The position numbers were made by a program, and so were the translations under genes. A DNA stretch of 64,000 bases, taken from Paracoccaceae bacterium. GTDB lineage: Bacteria; Pseudomonadota; Alphaproteobacteria; Rhodobacterales; Rhodobacteraceae. Below the pieces are notes generated by a model. The model had not been told where the DNA came from and ran no database searches. It was given only the letters and a program-made list of their open reading frames with translations. The stretch covers positions 310,001 through 374,000 of the forward strand of contig JAFGTV010000008.1 in assembly GCA_016938875.1 (NCBI GenBank). Reading direction: 5' to 3'. Below, piece after piece: positions 1 through 9,096 of this stretch (its first letter is position 1; every line of letters begins with the position of its first letter).

Positions 1-19
1 GGGGCCGGTCCGCCCTGGC

Positions 20-2536
20 CTAGAACGGCACTTCGCCGGCCTGTTCGGCGGGTACGACAAAGCCCGCGACGACTTTTTTCACCCCGGCCTTGTCAAAGGC
101 GATCTCCAGCTTGTCGCCCTCGATACCGACCACCGCGCCATAGCCGAATTTCGTGTGAAACACGCGGCTGCCTTGCTGATAGGCAACTACGGCCTGGGCG
201 TCGATCACCATGTTGCGGGATTCGCGCGGTTGGGACATGGGCCGCTGGGCGCTGCGGCTTTGCAGCCGTTTCCAGCCGGGAGAGTTGTAAACATCGGCGC
301 GCGCGGCGCGATCCTCGATCCCGGTGGCGGTGGGCGCCGCGGCGCCATAGCCACCGCCATAAAGGCCCGGCGGCGTCAGCACCTCGACATGGGCCTCGGG
401 CAGTTCGTCGATGAATCGCGACGGCATCGCCGATTGCCATTGCCCATAGACCCACCGGTTGGCGGCAAAGGATATGGTGCAGACCTCCTCGGCGCGGGTG
501 ATGCCGACATAGGCCAGGCGGCGTTCCTCTTCGACGCCCTTGAGCCCGCTTTCATCCATCGAGCGTTGGCTGGGGAACAGACCATCCTCCCACCCGGGCA
601 GGAAGACGACGGGAAATTCCAGCCCTTTGGCGGCGTGCAGGGTCATGATCGAGATCTTCTTGGCCCCGGCCTCTTCGGTTTCGTTGTCCATGATCAGCGA
701 GACGTGTTCCAGGAACCCTTGCAGGTTCTCGAACCCCTCCAGCGCCTTGACCAGTTCCTTGAGGTTCTCCAGCCGCCCCGGCGCCTCGGGCGTCTTGTCG
801 TTCTGCCAGTGTTCGGTATAGCCGGACTCGTCGAGGATCAATTCTGCGAGCGAGATGTGGTCCCCATTCAAGATCGCCAAGTGTAATTCAAGGACGGTAA
901 TCTGCGCAGCACGCTCTTGTTCGGCCTTCTCTCTTTTTTCGTTTTCCAGATTGCTGAAATCGAGACTCTCCAAGCCAAGAATCTCGGCTTCCAAGGACTT
1001 GATCGCCGGCTGTGACCCTCGATTTCGGACCAACCAGTTCCAAGAACTTAGGCCCTCGATCAGCTTGCGCAGTTCGCCTGCGCCCTTGCCGCCCAGCCCG
1101 CCGGTTTCGATCAGCAGCCGCGCGCCCTCCACCAGCGGCACGCCATTGGCCCGCGCCATCTGCTGGATCTTTTGCTGCGCCTTGTCGCCAAGCCCGCGTT
1201 TGGGGGTGTTTACGATCCGCTCGAACGCCAGGTCGTCCTCGGGCGACACGGCGAGGCGGAAATAGGCCATCGCGTCGCGGATCTCCATTCGTTCATAAAA
1301 GCGCGGGCCGCCAATGACGCGATAGGGCAGACGGATGGTCAGGAACCGGTCCTCGAAGGCGCGCATTTGGTGGGAGGCACGGACGAGGATGGCCATGTCA
1401 TCAAGGCTGTAGGGTCGCAATCCGCGCGTGCCGCCCTGCATCGCCTCGGCCTCTTCGCCGATCCAGCGGGCCTCTTCCTCGCCGTCCCAATGGCCGATCA
1501 GGCGGACCTTTTCGCCCTCTTCGGCCTCGGTCCACAGCGTTTTACCCAGCCGCCCCTTGTTGGCCGCGATCACGCCAGAGGCGGCGGCCAGGATATGCGG
1601 GGTGGAGCGGTAGTTCTGCTCCAGCCGGATTACCGTGGCACCGGGGAAATCCGCCTCGAACCGCAGGATGTTGCCAACCTCGGCGCCGCGCCAGCCATAG
1701 ATCGACTGGTCGTCATCGCCCACGCAGCAGATATTCTTGTGCCCGCCCGCCAGCAGCCGCAGCCACAGGTACTGGGCCACGTTGGTATCCTGGTACTCGT
1801 CCACCAGGATATAGCGGAACCAGCGGCGGTATTGGTCCAGCATGTCGTCATGGGTCTGAAAGATCGTGACGACATGCAGCAGCAGATCGCCGAAATCGAC
1901 GGCGTTGAGCGTTTTCAGCCGGTCCTGATAGGCGGCATAAAGTGCCACCCCCTGCCCGTCAAAGGCCGCGGATTCGGCCACCGGCACCGCATCGGGGGTC
2001 CAGGCGCGGTTCTTCCAGTGGTCGATGATCCCGGCCAGTTGCCGCGCGGGCCATCGTTTTTCGTCGATGTTGGCGGCAACGATGGTTTGTTTCAGCAGGC
2101 GCACCTGGTCGTCGGTGTCCAGGATCGTGAAATTCGATTTCAGCTCCACCAGTTCGGCGTGGCGGCGCAGCAGCTTTGCGCAGATCGAGTGAAACGTGCC
2201 CAGCCACGGCATCCCCTCGACCGTCTGGCCCATCAGCGTGCCGATACGGGTTTTCATCTCGCGCGCGGCCTTGTTGGTAAAGGTGACGGCCAGAATCTCG
2301 TTGGGACGCGCGCGACCGGTGTTCAGCAGATGCGCAATCCGCGTGGTCAGCGCCTTGGTCTTGCCGGTGCCCGCGCCTGCCAGCATCAGCACGGGGCCAT
2401 CCAGCGCCTCGACCGCCTGGCGCTGCGCCGGGTTCAGATCGTCCAGATAGGACGTGGGCCGCGCGGCCATGGCGCGGGCCGACAGGGGCATGCGGGCGGC
2501 GGCCTCGAAGGCGTCGGTGTCGTCAATGGGACTCAT
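20..2536 (-). CDS. uvrD: ATP-dependent DNA helicase UvrD/PcrA (superfamily 1A) with an in-frame insertion
   Basis: This is a superfamily 1A 3'-5' DNA helicase of 838 residues, acting in nucleotide-excision and mismatch repair and in clearing replication forks. The Walker A motif AGAGTGKT is at residues 53-60, the DEYQ motif II at 246-249, and the late motifs TLHAAKGLEF and VGITRAEE follow the 2B region. The C-terminus carries the FGYGAVVGIEGDKLEIAF segment typical of PcrA tails. An ATG 17 codons further upstream exists, but the start at 2536 (MSPIDDTD) gives the usual N-terminus. About 60 residues (roughly 494-556) between the helices LRKLIEG and ISLAELILDESGY look inserted: they are charged, and their DNA is only about half GC. 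The frame is intact, so the protein is probably functional. The gene is divergent from the pyruvate carboxylase gene. Confidence 0.95.
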   Translation of the reverse strand: MSPIDDTDAFEAAARMPLSARAMAARPTSYLDDLNPAQRQAVEALDGPVLMLAGAGTGKTKALTTRIAHLLNTGRARPNEILAVTFTNKAAREMKTRIGTLMGQTVEGMPWLGTFHSICAKLLRRHAELVELKSNFTILDTDDQVRLLKQTIVAANIDEKRWPARQLAGIIDHWKNRAWTPDAVPVAESAAFDGQGVALYAAYQDRLKTLNAVDFGDLLLHVVTIFQTHDDMLDQYRRWFRYILVDEYQDTNVAQYLWLRLLAGGHKNICCVGDDDQSIYGWRGAEVGNILRFEADFPGATVIRLEQNYRSTPHILAAASGVIAANKGRLGKTLWTEAEEGEKVRLIGHWDGEEEARWIGEEAEAMQGGTRGLRPYSLDDMAILVRASHQMRAFEDRFLTIRLPYRVIGGPRFYERMEIRDAMAYFRLAVSPEDDLAFERIVNTPKRGLGDKAQQKIQQMARANGVPLVEGARLLIETGGLGGKGAGELRKLIEGLSSWNWLVRNRGSQPAIKSLEAEILGLESLDFSNLENEKREKAEQERAAQITVLELHLAILNGDHISLAELILDESGYTEHWQNDKTPEAPGRLENLKELVKALEGFENLQGFLEHVSLIMDNETEEAGAKKISIMTLHAAKGLEFPVVFLPGWEDGLFPSQRSMDESGLKGVEEERRLAYVGITRAEEVCTISFAANRWVYGQWQSAMPSRFIDELPEAHVEVLTPPGLYGGGYGAAAPTATGIEDRAARADVYNSPGWKRLQSRSAQRPMSQPRESRNMVIDAQAVVAYQQGSRVFHTKFGYGAVVGIEGDKLEIAFDKAGVKKVVAGFVVPAEQAGEVPF

Positions 2537-2753
2537 GACAGGCAATCTAGCGCGCCCTGCGCCCGAGTGAAAGCGGTGTTCGCCCAATGTTCCGCCCGCG
2601 GCGCCTGTTTTTCCACCCGGCGCACCCCGGACCCCCCGATGGGCCGCGTTTGCCCCCTGCCCCCTTGCACCCCTGCGGCGCGGCTATATACCCATACCAC
2701 CCCCACACGCGTGCCTGGCGCGCAGACCGGACCGCCCCAAGGAGACCCTGCCC

Positions 2754-5700
2754 TTGACCGATTTCAAGAAAATCCTCATCGCCAACCGTGGCGAGATCGC
2801 CATTCGCATCATGCGTGCCGCCAACGAGATGGGCAAACGCACGGTTGCCGTCTATGCCGAAGAGGACAAGCTGGGGCTGCACCGCTTCAAGGCGGATGAG
2901 GCCTATCGCATCGGCGAGGGAATGGGCCCCGTGCAGGCCTATCTGTCGATCGAGGAGATCATCCGGGTCGCCAAGATGTCGGGGGCCGATGCGGTGCATC
3001 CGGGCTATGGGCTGCTGTCGGAAAACCCCGAATTCGTCGAGGCCTGCGAGGCCGAGGGGCTGGCCTTTATCGGGCCGCGCGCCGAAACGATGCGCGCGCT
3101 GGGCGACAAGGCCAGTGCCCGCAAGGTGGCCATCGCCGCCGGCGTGCCGGTGATCCCCGCGACCGAGGTTCTGGGCGATGACATGGACGCGATCCGCGCC
3201 GAGGCCGCCGAGATCGGCTATCCGCTGATGCTCAAGGCCAGCTGGGGCGGCGGCGGGCGCGGCATGCGCCCGATCAACGGCCCCGACGAGCTGGAGGAAA
3301 AGGTCCGCGAAGGCCGGCGCGAGGCCGAGGCGGCCTTTGGCAATGGCGAGGGGTATCTGGAAAAGATGATCACCCGCGCGCGCCATGTCGAGGTGCAGAT
3401 CCTGGGCGATCAGCACGGAACCATCTATCACCTGTGGGAACGCGACTGCTCGGTGCAGCGGCGCAACCAAAAGGTCGTGGAACGCGCCCCCGCCCCCTAT
3501 CTGTCGCCCACCCAGCGCGAACATATCTGCGCATTGGGCAAGAAGATCGCCGAGGCGGTGAATTACGAATGCGCCGGCACCGTCGAGTTCCTGATGGACA
3601 TGGACAGCGGCGAGTTCTTCTTTATCGAGGTCAACCCGCGCGTGCAGGTCGAACACACCGTCACCGAAGAGGTGACCGGCATAGACATCGTGCGCGCCCA
3701 GATCCTGATCGCCGAGGGCAAGTCGCTGGTCGAGGCCACCGGTGTGCCCAGCCAATATGATGTCGAGTTGCGCGGCCACGCGCTGCAATGCCGGATCACG
3801 ACCGAGGATCCGCTGAACAACTTTATCCCCGATTACGGCCGCATCACCGCCTATCGCGGCGCCACCGGCATGGGCATCCGCCTGGACGGCGGCACCGCCT
3901 ATTCCGGCGCGGTCATCACCCGCTATTACGACAGCCTGCTGGAAAAGGTAACCGCCTGGGCCCCCACCCCCGAGGCCGCGATCGCGCGGATGGACCGCGC
4001 CCTGCGCGAGTTTCGCATTCGTGGCGTCAGCACCAACATCGCCTTTGTCGAGAACCTGCTGAAACACCCGACGTTCCTGAACAACGAATACCATACCAAG
4101 TTCATCGACCAGACGCCCGAGCTGTTCCACTTTGCCAAGCGGCGCGACCGGGCCACCCGGATTTTGACCTATATCGCCGACATCACCGTGAACGGCCATC
4201 CCGAGACCGAGGGCCGTCCGCGACCCGCCGCCGATATCAAACCCCCGCGCGCCCCGGAAAACCGCCGCGAATCCTATGCCCCCGGCACCCGCCAGATCCT
4301 GGACGAGTTCGGCCCCCAGGCGCTGGCCGACTGGATGGCGGACCAGCCGCAACTGCTGCTGACCGACACCACGATGCGCGACGGGCACCAGTCGCTGTTG
4401 GCCACCCGGATGCGCTCGATCGACATGATCACGGCGGCCCCGGCCTATGCCCACAACCTGTCACAGCTTTTCAGCGTGGAATGCTGGGGCGGCGCGACGT
4501 TCGACGTGGCCTATCGCTTCTTGCAGGAATGCCCCTGGCAGCGGCTGCGCGACCTGCGCGCGGCGATGCCCAACGTGATGACCCAGATGCTGCTGCGCGG
4601 CAGCAACGGGGTGGGATATACCAACTACCCCGACAACGTGGTGCGCGGCTTTGTGAAACAGGCGGCCGAAACCGGGGTCGATGTGTTTCGCGTGTTCGAC
4701 AGTCTGAACTGGGTCGAAAACATGCGCGTCGCCATGGATGCGGTGATCGAGACCGACAAGGTCTGCGAGGGCGCGATCTGCTATACCGGCGATATCCTGG
4801 ACCCCGACCGGGCAAAATACGACCTGAAATATTACGTCGAGATGGGCAAGGCGCTGAAAGGCGCGGGCGCGCATATCCTGGGCCTCAAGGACATGGCGGG
4901 GCTGCTGAAACCCGCCTCTGCCACGGTCCTGATCAAGGCGCTGAAGGAAGAGGTCGGCCTGCCGATCCACTTCCACACCCATGACACCTCTGGCATCGCC
5001 GGGGCCACGATCCTGGCCGCCGCCGAGGCCGGGGTCGATGCGGTCGATGCGGCGATGGACGCGTTCTCGGGGGGCACCTCGCAGCCCTGTCTGGGTTCGA
5101 TCGTCGAGGCGTTGCGCAACACGCCCCGCGAAACCGGCATCGAGATCGAGGCGGTGCGCGAGATTTCCGACTACTGGGGCCAGGTGCGCATGCAATACGC
5201 GGCGTTCGAGGCCGGCCTGATGGCCCCCGCCTCCGAGGTTTACCTGCACGAGATGCCCGGCGGGCAGTTCACCAACCTCAAGGCCCAGGCCCGCAGCCTG
5301 GGGCTGGAGGATCGCTGGCCCGAGGTTGCCAAGACCTATGCCCAGGTGAACCTCATGTTCGGCGATATCGTCAAGGTCACGCCGTCCTCCAAGGTGGTGG
5401 GCGACATGGCGCTGATGATGGTCAGCCAGGGGCTGAGCCGCGCCGATGTCGAGGATCCGGCCCGCGACGTGGCCTTTCCCGATTCCGTCATCGACATGAT
5501 GCGCGGCAACCTGGGCCAACCGCCGGGCGGCTTCCCCAAGGGCATCCTGAAAAAGGTGCTCAAGGATGAAAAACCCAATCTCGACCGGCCCGGCAAACAT
5601 CTGCCCCCCGCCGACCTGGACGCCGCGCGCACCGAGCTGGCCGCCAAGTTCGAGGATGTCGAGCTGGATAACGAGGATCTGAACGGCTACCTGATGTACC

Positions 5701-6197
5701 CCAAGGTCTTCACCGATTACACCGCGCGCCATCAGCAATACGGCCCCGTGCGCACCCTGCCCACCAAGACGTTTTTCTACGGCATGGAGCCGGGCGAGGA
5801 GATCACCGCCGAGATCGACCCGGGCAAGACGCTGGAAATACGGCTCCAGGCGCTGGGCGACACCAACGAGGATGGCGAGGCCAAGGTGTTCTTTGAACTC
5901 AACGGCCAACCCCGCGTGATCCGCGTGCCCAACCGCAAGGCCAAGGCCACGGTCGCGCGCCGCCCCAAGGCGGAACTGGGCAACCCCGCCCATCTCGGCG
6001 CGCCGATGCCCGGCGCGGTGGCCACCGTCGCCGTTACGGTGGGCCAACAGGTGAAAGAGGGCGACCTGCTGCTGACCATCGAGGCGATGAAGATGGAAAC
6101 CGGGCTGCATGCCGAACGCGATGGCACGATCAAGGCCGTCCACGTCACCCCCGGCGCCCAGATCGACGCAAAGGATCTGTTGATCGAGTTCGAATAG
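2754..6197 (+). CDS. pyc: Pyruvate carboxylase
   Basis: This is biotin-dependent pyruvate carboxylase, which makes oxaloacetate from pyruvate, bicarbonate and ATP. At 1147 residues it is full length for the single-chain alpha4 form. An N-terminal biotin carboxylase with ATP-grasp (start KKILIANRGEIAIRI, glycine loop GGGGRGM) is followed by the HMGL-like carboxyltransferase domain (LLTDTTMRDGHQSLLATR at about residue 533 onward). The C-terminal biotinyl domain has EAMKMET with the biotinylated Lys at 1113. The start codon is TTG at 2754; a good AAGGAG at 2739-2744 sits ten bases upstream and no nearby ATG fits better. It is monocistronic as far as can be seen. A GC-rich hairpin at 6229-6267 follows. 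With the PPDK-like protein in this window it serves the pyruvate/PEP/oxaloacetate node. Confidence 0.97.
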   Translation: MTDFKKILIANRGEIAIRIMRAANEMGKRTVAVYAEEDKLGLHRFKADEAYRIGEGMGPVQAYLSIEEIIRVAKMSGADAVHPGYGLLSENPEFVEACEAEGLAFIGPRAETMRALGDKASARKVAIAAGVPVIPATEVLGDDMDAIRAEAAEIGYPLMLKASWGGGGRGMRPINGPDELEEKVREGRREAEAAFGNGEGYLEKMITRARHVEVQILGDQHGTIYHLWERDCSVQRRNQKVVERAPAPYLSPTQREHICALGKKIAEAVNYECAGTVEFLMDMDSGEFFFIEVNPRVQVEHTVTEEVTGIDIVRAQILIAEGKSLVEATGVPSQYDVELRGHALQCRITTEDPLNNFIPDYGRITAYRGATGMGIRLDGGTAYSGAVITRYYDSLLEKVTAWAPTPEAAIARMDRALREFRIRGVSTNIAFVENLLKHPTFLNNEYHTKFIDQTPELFHFAKRRDRATRILTYIADITVNGHPETEGRPRPAADIKPPRAPENRRESYAPGTRQILDEFGPQALADWMADQPQLLLTDTTMRDGHQSLLATRMRSIDMITAAPAYAHNLSQLFSVECWGGATFDVAYRFLQECPWQRLRDLRAAMPNVMTQMLLRGSNGVGYTNYPDNVVRGFVKQAAETGVDVFRVFDSLNWVENMRVAMDAVIETDKVCEGAICYTGDILDPDRAKYDLKYYVEMGKALKGAGAHILGLKDMAGLLKPASATVLIKALKEEVGLPIHFHTHDTSGIAGATILAAAEAGVDAVDAAMDAFSGGTSQPCLGSIVEALRNTPRETGIEIEAVREISDYWGQVRMQYAAFEAGLMAPASEVYLHEMPGGQFTNLKAQARSLGLEDRWPEVAKTYAQVNLMFGDIVKVTPSSKVVGDMALMMVSQGLSRADVEDPARDVAFPDSVIDMMRGNLGQPPGGFPKGILKKVLKDEKPNLDRPGKHLPPADLDAARTELAAKFEDVELDNEDLNGYLMYPKVFTDYTARHQQYGPVRTLPTKTFFYGMEPGEEITAEIDPGKTLEIRLQALGDTNEDGEAKVFFELNGQPRVIRVPNRKAKATVARRPKAELGNPAHLGAPMPGAVATVAVTVGQQVKEGDLLLTIEAMKMETGLHAERDGTIKAVHVTPGAQIDAKDLLIEFE

Positions 6198-6228
6198 AGC
6201 CGCGCCCCGCGCCCCTGATCAGGACGAA

Positions 6229-6267
6229 CCCCGCCCCCGCACGCCTGCTCGGCGCGGGGGGGCGGGG
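6229..6267 (+). terminator. GC-rich hairpin downstream of pyc
   Basis: An inverted repeat (CCCCGCCCCCGC against a G-rich right arm with a small bulge) lies 31 bases after the pyc stop codon. It has no T run, so it is a possible processing or Rho-assisted end rather than a classical intrinsic terminator. Confidence 0.4.
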
Positions 6268-6785
6268 TGAATCGCGACGAAACACGCACCGCGAAAGGGC
6301 CGCGCCCTCAGGTGTCGGCGCGGGACCGGCGGACCTCATGCGGGCTGCGGCCAAAACGGCAGCGGCCCATGGCCTGGCAGTCGCTGACCCGGCGCATGGG
6401 CCGCAGGTCCGGGGATCGTGCCCGCCGCGCGGGTCATCCCGATACGCCCCCCGCGACGGCCTGCAAGGATGCGATGTCCAAGCCTTCGCCCCGATGACAC
6501 GGGCCTTGGCGGTGTCACAACCGGCCAACGCGCGCGCTGCGGGTGCGATGTCCGTTGCGCACCGGCTTTCGGGGCTGGGGCCCCGGACGCCCGGCCGCGG
6601 GATCCATCCCGACAGGGCGATCGCCTGATCCAACGCACCCCGCCCTGCCCCGGCTTGCCCGCCCGGATCGCCGCCCACAGCGATTGACCCCGCCCGGCCC
6701 GCTTCTCCTTGGGGCAAATCCCCTTGGCCCGACGCCGGTCAAACGCGCGCGGCGCATTTTTTGCCGAGGCGGGCGAATTTTCCCC

Positions 6786-6812
6786 TTGCAGCCCCCGGCC
6801 GGAGTTTATAAA
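6786..6812 (+). promoter_or_regulatory. Probable promoter of tRNA-Gly
   Basis: A TTGCAG -35-like element at 6786-6791 is followed after 15 bases by TATAAA at 6807-6812, about 20 bases before the mature tRNA 5' end. The same TTGCA(G/T) -35 core precedes tRNA-His and the small RNA candidate in this window. The spacer is short, so the assignment is tentative. Confidence 0.4.
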
Positions 6813-6832
6813 CCACGCCTCACCCAATGGAT

Positions 6833-6907
6833 GCGGGCGTAGCTCAGGGGTAGAGCATTACCTTGCCAAGGTAAGGGTCGAGAGTTCGAATCTCTTCGCC
6901 CGCTCCA
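6833..6907 (+). tRNA. tRNA-Gly (anticodon GCC)
   Basis: A full cloverleaf can be drawn. The acceptor stem is GCGGGCG paired with CGCCCGC, the anticodon stem TTACC/GGTAA closes the loop TTGCCAA with anticodon GCC, and the T-arm contains GTTCGAATC. The discriminator is T, and CCA is encoded at 6905-6907. The anticodon reads GGC and GGT glycine codons. Confidence 0.97.
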
Positions 6908-7027
6908 ATTTTCTCTAGATTGCTCACGATCGTGGGCCACAGGTATGGGACCTGTGGCGCCGGTGCTTGGCGCCGGGCCGGCCAGCGGCTATAGGGCAGA
7001 TGCCCGCAACCGCGAAAGGAGCCCGCT

Positions 7028-7426
7028 TTGCCCGACCTCTCTCCCGAGAATGGCGAACCTGTCATCCGAACCATCGCCATGCCCGCCGACACCAACCCCT
7101 CGGGGGATATTTTCGGTGGCTGGCTGATGTCGCAGATGGACCTGGCCGCGGGCAGCGTCGCCGCCCGGATCGCCCGCGGGCGGGCGGCCACGATCGCGGT
7201 GGACAGCATGCAGTTCCACAAACCCGTCAAGGTCGGCGACGAGGTGACGCTTTACGCCCGCCTGCTCAAGGTCGGGCGTTCCTCCATGCGGATCGAGGTG
7301 CGCGCCTGGCACCGCCCGCGATGCAGCGAGGGGTCCGAACAGGTGACCCAGGGTATCTTTACCTTCGTGGCGATCGACGAGAACGGCCAGCCCCGGCCGA
7401 TCCCGCAGGACAGCCGCCCCGACTGA
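7028..7426 (+). CDS. Acyl-CoA thioesterase, YciA-like hot-dog fold
   Basis: This is a 132-residue hot-dog-fold thioesterase of the YciA/acyl-CoA hydrolase group, which hydrolyses acyl-CoA to free acid and CoA in the cytoplasm. The signature NPSGDIFGGW lies at residues 23-32; its Asp27 is the catalytic aspartate position in YciA. The following helix (LMSQMDLAAGSVAA) and strand (ATIAVDSMQFHKPVKVGDEV) fit the family. The start is TTG at 7028 with AAAGGA at 7015-7020. Length is normal for a single hot-dog domain. Substrate specificity cannot be told from sequence. It lies alone between tRNA-Gly and the minus-strand Lrp-domain gene. Confidence 0.9.
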   Translation: MPDLSPENGEPVIRTIAMPADTNPSGDIFGGWLMSQMDLAAGSVAARIARGRAATIAVDSMQFHKPVKVGDEVTLYARLLKVGRSSMRIEVRAWHRPRCSEGSEQVTQGIFTFVAIDENGQPRPIPQDSRPD

Positions 7427-7444
7427 TCCCCGCGCCGCTCCGGC

Positions 7445-7684
7445 TCAGAATGCCTTGAAGGTCAGGGTGGTCAGCGAGCGGTCGATATTGGGAATGTCCA
7501 GCAGGTGATCGTTGATGAACTTGCCGACATCCTCATCCTCGGGAATGTAAAGCTTGAGCAGCAGGTCATATTCGCCACTGGTCGAGTAAAGTTCGGAATG
7601 GATCTCGCGCAGGACGATCTCTTCGGCCACCTCATAGGTTTTTCCCGGGCGGCAGCGCAGTTGCACGAATACGCAGGTGGTCAT
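7445..7684 (-). CDS. Stand-alone Lrp/AsnC ligand-binding (RAM) domain protein
   Basis: This 79-residue protein consists only of the alpha/beta ligand-binding domain of Lrp/AsnC regulators (MTTCVFVQLRCRPGKTYEVA, then SGEYDLLLKLYIPEDEDVGKFI). It has no helix-turn-helix and so cannot bind DNA by itself. Such small RAM-domain proteins are common in alphaproteobacteria and may assemble with full-length Lrp proteins or bind amino acids; that role is inference. The gene converges on the thioesterase gene and is divergent from hisB. The length suits one domain, so it looks intact rather than truncated. Confidence 0.85.
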   Translation of the reverse strand: MTTCVFVQLRCRPGKTYEVAEEIVLREIHSELYSTSGEYDLLLKLYIPEDEDVGKFINDHLLDIPNIDRSLTTLTFKAF

Positions 7685-7821
7685 CGCGGTCCCTCTTGGC
7701 TGGTGCGGCCAAACCTATGCGCGCCGCCCTGCAACGGCAAGCGGCTAAACCGTCCGCGGGGCTTGGAAGGGACCGGGCGGCGGTGTAAGGGAGGCGCGTG
7801 AGCATCAGGCGGAGGCCCCCC

Positions 7822-8409
7822 ATGCGGACGGCGACAATCACGCGCAAGACGGCGGAAACCGATATCTCGGTCGAGGTGAACCTCGACGGCAGCGGCGCCT
7901 ATGACATGGCGACGGGCGTGGGGTTCTTTGACCACATGCTGGACCAGTTGGCGCGCCACGCGCTGATCGACATGAAAATCCGGTGTGCCGGCGACACCCA
8001 TATCGACGATCACCACTCGGTCGAGGATGTCGGTATCGCGCTGGGTCAGGCGCTGGCCCAGGCCCTGGGCGACAAGCGCGGCATCCGGCGCTATGGCGCG
8101 TGCCTGTTGCCGATGGATGACGCGCTGGTGCGCTGTGCGCTGGACCTGTCGGGGCGGCCCTATCTGGTGTGGAACGTGGACATGCCCACGGCCAAGATCG
8201 GCAGCTTTGACACCGAACTGGTGCGCGAGTTCTTTCAGGCGCTCTCGACCCATGGCGGGATCACGCTGCATGTCGATGCCCTGCACGGGATCAACAGCCA
8301 CCATATCGCCGAGGCCGCGTTCAAGGCCGTGGCGCGCGCCCTGCGCGACGCGGTGGAAACCGACCCGCGCAAGGGCGACGCGATCCCCTCGACCAAGGGG
8401 GCGCTGTAA
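7822..8409 (+). CDS. hisB: Imidazoleglycerol-phosphate dehydratase
   Basis: HisB (195 residues, monofunctional form) dehydrates imidazole-glycerol phosphate to imidazole-acetol phosphate in histidine synthesis. The Mn-binding histidine clusters are visible: [13 protein letters not shown], the [10 protein letters not shown] block, and [15 protein letters not shown] near the C-terminus. The ATG at 7822 is chosen over one 24 bases upstream because GGAGG at 7811-7815 is correctly spaced and [10 protein letters not shown] is the usual N-terminus. hisH follows after three bases, so the two are one operon. hisA and hisF, often adjacent in relatives, are not here. Confidence 0.96.
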   Translation: MRTATITRKTAETDISVEVNLDGSGAYDMATGVGFFDHMLDQLARHALIDMKIRCAGDTHIDDHHSVEDVGIALGQALAQALGDKRGIRRYGACLLPMDDALVRCALDLSGRPYLVWNVDMPTAKIGSFDTELVREFFQALSTHGGITLHVDALHGINSHHIAEAAFKAVARALRDAVETDPRKGDAIPSTKGAL

Positions 8410-8412
8410 CCC

Positions 8413-9051
8413 ATGCTGACGGCCATCGTCGATTACGAGTCCGGCAACCTGCACTCGGCCCAAAAGGCGTTCGAGCGTGTGGCGCGCGAACAGGGCGCGG
8501 GCAGCGTCGTGGTGACATCGGACCCGGACACGGTGCGCCGCGCCGACCGCGTGGTGCTGCCCGGCGACGGGGCCTTCCCCGCCTGCCGGCGCGAACTTTT
8601 CGACCACCGCGGCCTCTTCGAAGCGATCGAAGAGACCGTGGTGACACGCGCGCGCCCGTTTCTGGGCATCTGCATCGGGATGCAGATGATGGCCACCCGC
8701 GGGCTGGAATACCACGACACCCCCGGGTTCGACTGGATCGGCGGCGAGGTGGTGCGCATCACCCCCGCGGACGGCGCGCTGAAGGTGCCGCATATGGGTT
8801 GGAACGACCTGGTGATCGACGCCCCCCACCCGGTGCTGGCGGGCATCACCACGGGCGATCACGCCTATTTCGTCCATTCCTACCAGTTCAAGGTCGCCGA
8901 CCCGGCGCATCTGCTGGCCCATTGCGACTATGGCGGGCCGGTCACGGCCATCGTCGGGTGCGACACGATGATCGGCACCCAGTTTCACCCCGAGAAAAGC
9001 CAGGCCACCGGCCTGCGCCTGATCGCCAATTTCCTGAACTGGACGCCCTGA
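8413..9051 (+). CDS. hisH: Imidazole glycerol phosphate synthase, glutamine amidotransferase subunit
   Basis: HisH (212 residues) is the class I glutaminase that feeds ammonia to HisF for ring closure to imidazole-glycerol phosphate and AICAR. The nucleophile is Cys87 in FLGICIGMQ. His192 and Glu194 in QFHPEKS complete the triad, and the oxyanion strand PGDGAF is present. The start is three bases after the hisB stop, implying co-transcription and translational coupling. Its partner HisF is not encoded in this window. Confidence 0.96.
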   Translation: MLTAIVDYESGNLHSAQKAFERVAREQGAGSVVVTSDPDTVRRADRVVLPGDGAFPACRRELFDHRGLFEAIEETVVTRARPFLGICIGMQMMATRGLEYHDTPGFDWIGGEVVRITPADGALKVPHMGWNDLVIDAPHPVLAGITTGDHAYFVHSYQFKVADPAHLLAHCDYGGPVTAIVGCDTMIGTQFHPEKSQATGLRLIANFLNWTP

Positions 9052-9096
9052 GCCACGGCGGCGGCGTGGATGCGCCGCCGATCCGTCACCCATCCG

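Larger units (their letters stand above)
6198..6832. other. Non-coding stretch between pyc and tRNA-Gly
   Basis: I see no convincing gene here. Open frames exist on both strands, but their translations are Arg/Pro/Gly/Ala-rich with no recognisable motif, as expected from GC-rich non-coding DNA. The first part holds the hairpin after pyc (6229-6267) and the last part holds the tRNA-Gly promoter. A decayed gene in 6330-6700 cannot be excluded: short cysteine-containing stretches on the minus strand loosely recall small calcium-binding Excalibur-type tails, but only across two frames. Confidence 0.6.

Noticed and set aside
6330-6700. Possible decayed small gene (Excalibur-like cysteine tail) on the minus strand
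   Set aside because: The resemblance needs a frame change and shares only two or three residues with the family, so it is not supported.
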